Source of the DNA: Lachnospiraceae bacterium
Lineage (GTDB): Bacteria > Bacillota > Clostridia > Lachnospirales > Lachnospiraceae
DNA length: 9,511 bases
Reading direction: 5' to 3'
NCBI GenBank assembly: GCA_900766925.1
Contig: CAAFXG010000431.1
Span: 1 to 9,511, forward strand
A program made the translations under genes and the position numbers. Below, one piece after another: positions 7,028 to 9,511 of the stretch. The first letter of the stretch is position 1, and the number at the start of each line of letters is the position of its first letter. A model generated the notes under the pieces. That model saw only the letters and a program-made list of their open reading frames with translations. It had not been told where the DNA came from and searched no databases.

Positions 7028-7903
7028 ATGGCTATAAAGAACCTTCCCACAGACATAAACGCTGAAGTTTTACTAGAATATTATCCAAAAGAGACATTTG
7101 ATGTGGAATTAAAAGGATTGCACAAAAGAAATGCCTACATGGATATTCTTAATTTAGAAGACAAGGGCGAACGTATGCAGTTGACTTTGGGAAGGAATAG
7201 CATTTATAATTCCCTTCCAGAGTTCTTGTTTCATCCCATTGACCGTTTTGACCTACCTCAACACAATCAAAAGGAGCGATTTGCGGAAGAATACGCAAAT
7301 CAAGAACAAGAAAAGGAAAATGCCTATAAGTTTTTTGCACCTATTGATTTGGCTTTATTACATCAACGTGTACGAGCAAGGCATCATATTAATTCTTTAA
7401 CGTCAGGGAACAAGGTGCTGATTGACATCATCTCTGATTGTTTATCTGAAAAGCGAAAAAACAACCGATTTATAAAAAACTCGTTAGAATATCTGCCATA
7501 TTGCAAAATCATAAGAGGTGATAGAACTCTTATTACGATGATGCTGAGAAAAATTCTAATGGAAGAAGGAATTGTTGTCGATATAAATAACAATAACAAG
7601 ACCTTTGTCGATAGTGCACCAAGATATAAAACAGAGGTTGACTCTGATTTATCATCATTATATGTAGGAACCGAGTTCGAACAAGAGACTCTTTGTTACA
7701 ATGTATATTATTGGAATGACGATGAGTGTAACGTTAACTTTCACTCTTTTTTGGACGACATTGAGGAATACCGTATATTTGTTCAGGATTTCTTCTTGTC
7801 TGTAGAGTCTGTTTTAGAATTTAACGTATATCATGATGCACCTACACTAAGGTTATCTGATACAACAATATATAATTACCTGAATTATAATACAAACATT
7901 TAA
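7028..7903 (+). CDS. Putative T6SS baseplate protein (TssG-like, tentative)
   Basis: This 291-residue protein has no signal peptide or TM, so it is probably cytoplasmic. It starts 2 bases after the E1-like gene and ends 3 bases before tssK. Notable segments are an early strand-rich part ending in LTLGRNSIYNSLPEFLFHP (about 52-70), a charged helical stretch (80-100), FFAPIDLALLHQRVRARHHIN (102-122, a helix), and a C-terminal half with alternating strands and helices. The 'LPE-LF' motif followed by an 'FFaPid' helix resembles what I recall of TssG-like wedge proteins in Bacteroidota T6SS, but no catalytic or metal motif confirms it. The stronger argument is position: TssF, TssG, TssK and TssE form the baseplate wedge, and tssK and tssE follow directly. 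It could also be a TssF fragment or an unrelated accessory protein. Confidence 0.5.
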   Translation: MAIKNLPTDINAEVLLEYYPKETFDVELKGLHKRNAYMDILNLEDKGERMQLTLGRNSIYNSLPEFLFHPIDRFDLPQHNQKERFAEEYANQEQEKENAYKFFAPIDLALLHQRVRARHHINSLTSGNKVLIDIISDCLSEKRKNNRFIKNSLEYLPYCKIIRGDRTLITMMLRKILMEEGIVVDINNNNKTFVDSAPRYKTEVDSDLSSLYVGTEFEQETLCYNVYYWNDDECNVNFHSFLDDIEEYRIFVQDFFLSVESVLEFNVYHDAPTLRLSDTTIYNYLNYNTNI

Positions 7904-7906
7904 GAT

Positions 7907-9133
7907 ATGTCTAAAAGAATTTCTTGGAAGAAGGGCATGAGATTAACAGATGAGATTCTCTCTATGTCTGATAATTGCACATCAGAATTGATAGGCAAAG
8001 CTTTAGTACTCAGTGCTGGTGGTAATTTTGGGTTGTTTCCTAATTCTCGTCCCTTTAGTCTATCACTTGATATTAATAAGAACGTCATAGATGTAGTTTC
8101 AATGAACTGTCTGGGAATCACACGAGATGGAACATTGATTGATGTTAATTTTGATACAAACTATACAAACTCATTTGATACGAGAATTGTAATTCCTGGT
8201 TCAAATGAGGATGCGGTTTTCATTCTTTGTGTTTCATCAACAGGCGAGTGGAGAGATACAAACGATGGTCTTTGTGAACCTGCATATTCATTTAATATCA
8301 TAGATGAAAATACTTCTGTTCCGGCAAACTCACTTCCTATAGCAAGAATTGTTTATGACGAATACTGTTGGAGAATGGATGAAATAGATTTTGTTCCTCC
8401 ATGCTTGTTTGTTTCCTCACATGATAAATATGAGGAACTGTATTCAAGGTTTAAGCAATTGCTAGGTAAGCTTGACACTATTTTGCCCCATAAGTTCATT
8501 ACAGAGCAAAAGGAAGCCTTAAAGATATATTGGCCTATCGTACAACAATTGGCAATTACTATTGACAAGGAGAAAGACTTTATGTCTCCAATGATGCTGC
8601 TGGGTAGCATTCAAAAATGTATAAGTGGATTTGTGCTTGCTTGTTCTTTAGATGATTATATAACTCTAGGGGATCCTGAAATTTTCCAAAACTATGTACG
8701 AACACCATATAATTATAAAGATGTGTACAAAAAAATTAAAGAAGGTCTGGAGTTGTGTACATCTATCAGTGTAAAGATTGATGGTTTTGAAGCAGAAGAA
8801 CCTGCTCCAAAACCGGGGGCTGCACTTTCTGCTCCAACATTATCGTCGGATCAACTTAACCAAAGTACGAAAACAGGAAGGATAAAACTTACTGTGGGAA
8901 ATGTTCCTGATGGAGCAGAATTGTATTATTCTGTTGACGGCTCCGAACCTTCTATCTTATCAAAGAAAGGAAGTGTCATTACAGTTGATCCACATTTCAA
9001 ATCCGACAAGAATCCTGAACCTGACAAGCAGATGACCGTTAAACTCCGCTATGAATATAATGGTTCACACAGTAGCATTGGAACCTATCAAATTAATGTT
9101 CATAAGGATTACAAATCGTATATTTGTATATAA
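7907..9133 (+). CDS. tssK: T6SS baseplate protein TssK with C-terminal chitobiase/Ig-like domain
   Basis: This 408-residue cytoplasmic protein matches TssK in its first part: ISWKKGMRLTDEI (5-17; the family has W-x-x-G-M-x-L near the N-terminus), the shell strands with CLGITRDGTLID (68-79), and NSLPIARIVYDE...MDEIDFVPPCLFVSS (141-171), corresponding to the 'lPIArI ... D..FIPPcL' signature. A helical middle region spans about 175-292. TssK trimers connect the wedge (TssFG and TssE) to the membrane complex. The C-terminal region differs: after a Pro/Ala-rich linker (297-310), residues about 325-400 resemble the chitobiase/beta-hexosaminidase C-terminal Ig-like domain (GAELYYSVDGSEPS). In proteobacterial TssK the C-terminal head contacts TssL/TssM, which are not seen here, so the replaced head may bind the different envelope module encoded upstream; that is inference. 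The stop is 2 bases before the tssE start. Confidence 0.82.
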   Translation: MSKRISWKKGMRLTDEILSMSDNCTSELIGKALVLSAGGNFGLFPNSRPFSLSLDINKNVIDVVSMNCLGITRDGTLIDVNFDTNYTNSFDTRIVIPGSNEDAVFILCVSSTGEWRDTNDGLCEPAYSFNIIDENTSVPANSLPIARIVYDEYCWRMDEIDFVPPCLFVSSHDKYEELYSRFKQLLGKLDTILPHKFITEQKEALKIYWPIVQQLAITIDKEKDFMSPMMLLGSIQKCISGFVLACSLDDYITLGDPEIFQNYVRTPYNYKDVYKKIKEGLELCTSISVKIDGFEAEEPAPKPGAALSAPTLSSDQLNQSTKTGRIKLTVGNVPDGAELYYSVDGSEPSILSKKGSVITVDPHFKSDKNPEPDKQMTVKLRYEYNGSHSSIGTYQINVHKDYKSYICI

Positions 9134-9135
9134 TA

Positions 9136-9511
9136 ATGGGGTATATAAAAGTTCCTATCTCTTACACGAAAAACAACTCCTCTGAAATCAAAAGAGAAAT
9201 TGAAGATCGTACTGCCATGATAGACAATTTAATTGAATTAATTGTCTTTACACCTCGTGGGAGTTTTCCTGCTGATGCAGATTTTGGGTTTGAATACTGG
9301 AACAATGAATATGCTAATGTGAATTTCCGGGATTTCAATAATGGACAGAATGGAGCCTTAGTGAATGGTTTGTATAATGAGATAACCCGAAAAGAATGCC
9401 AGGATAGCATAAAGAGAAGCTTGGAAACATATGATGTTTTATTGAAACAGATTGATGTGTCAATAGAACTTCATTCAGTTGATTCGGAACAAAGGAAGAA
9501 GATTGCATCAA
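9136..9511 (+). CDS. tssE: T6SS baseplate protein TssE (gp25-like), 3' end missing
   Basis: An open frame starts at ATG 9136, two bases after the tssK stop, and runs 125 residues to the window end without a stop. It resembles the gp25/TssE family, which forms part of the baseplate wedge and starts sheath assembly. The matching elements are helix IDNLIELIVFTPRGSFPADADFG (about 30-52), corresponding to the family's 'i..lI.T.kGe...pdfG' block, and a later helix-strand SLETYDVLLKQIDVSIEL (about 95-112), aligned with the 'yEPRl..v.V.v' block. The Glu-Pro-Arg of that block is replaced here (YDVLL), as often happens in divergent members. It has no signal peptide or TM. It is probably co-translated with tssK, and the rest of the baseplate and sheath genes would be expected beyond the window. 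A related baseplate protein (phage gpW/gp25-type) is the alternative. Confidence 0.72.
   Translation, partial: MGYIKVPISYTKNNSSEIKREIEDRTAMIDNLIELIVFTPRGSFPADADFGFEYWNNEYANVNFRDFNNGQNGALVNGLYNEITRKECQDSIKRSLETYDVLLKQIDVSIELHSVDSEQRKKIAS

Overview
This window looks like chromosomal or mobile-element DNA from a member of the Bacteroidota, probably Bacteroidales (Bacteroides/Prevotella-like). The supports are AT-rich coding sequence, genes packed end to end, start codons without clear Shine-Dalgarno sequences, an outer-membrane beta-barrel protein, and type VI secretion baseplate genes that are divergent from the proteobacterial forms. I cannot assign a genus from the sequence alone.

All eight genes are on the + strand, with junctions ranging from a 22-base overlap to a 25-base gap, so this reads as one stretch of a longer operon. 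Both ends are cut: the first gene lacks its 5' end and the last lacks its 3' end. There is no non-coding stretch above 30 bases, and I see no promoter, terminator, RNA gene, CRISPR array or insertion sequence.

The left part (1-5819) encodes an envelope module. It holds a single-pass coiled-coil membrane protein (partial), an exported single-pass protein whose cytoplasmic half is a JAMM/MPN+ (JAB) metalloprotease with all metal and catalytic residues, a large multi-domain membrane protein (signal peptide, degenerate VWA-like periplasmic domain, TM, cytoplasmic RING-H2-like zinc finger, six more TMs, C-terminal FHA-like domain), and a small outer-membrane beta-barrel. The central gene (5823-7025) is an E1/ThiF-like ubiquitin-activating-type enzyme with a C-terminal extension. 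The right part (7028-9511) is type VI secretion baseplate: a tentative TssG-like protein, a clear TssK with an unusual C-terminal chitobiase/Ig-like domain, and the start of a TssE (gp25-like) protein.

The most interesting point is the combination. Three components typical of ubiquitin-type signalling (E1-like activator, JAMM deconjugase, RING-H2-like finger) sit in the same operon as T6SS baseplate genes. The predicted topologies place the JAMM, RING and FHA-like domains and the soluble E1 all on the cytoplasmic side of the inner membrane, with potential sensory domains in the periplasm. A reasonable hypothesis is a contractile injection system whose membrane anchor or firing is controlled by ubiquitin-like modification. 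No E2 and no ubiquitin-like substrate are visible here, so the pathway is incomplete in this window and the idea remains an inference.
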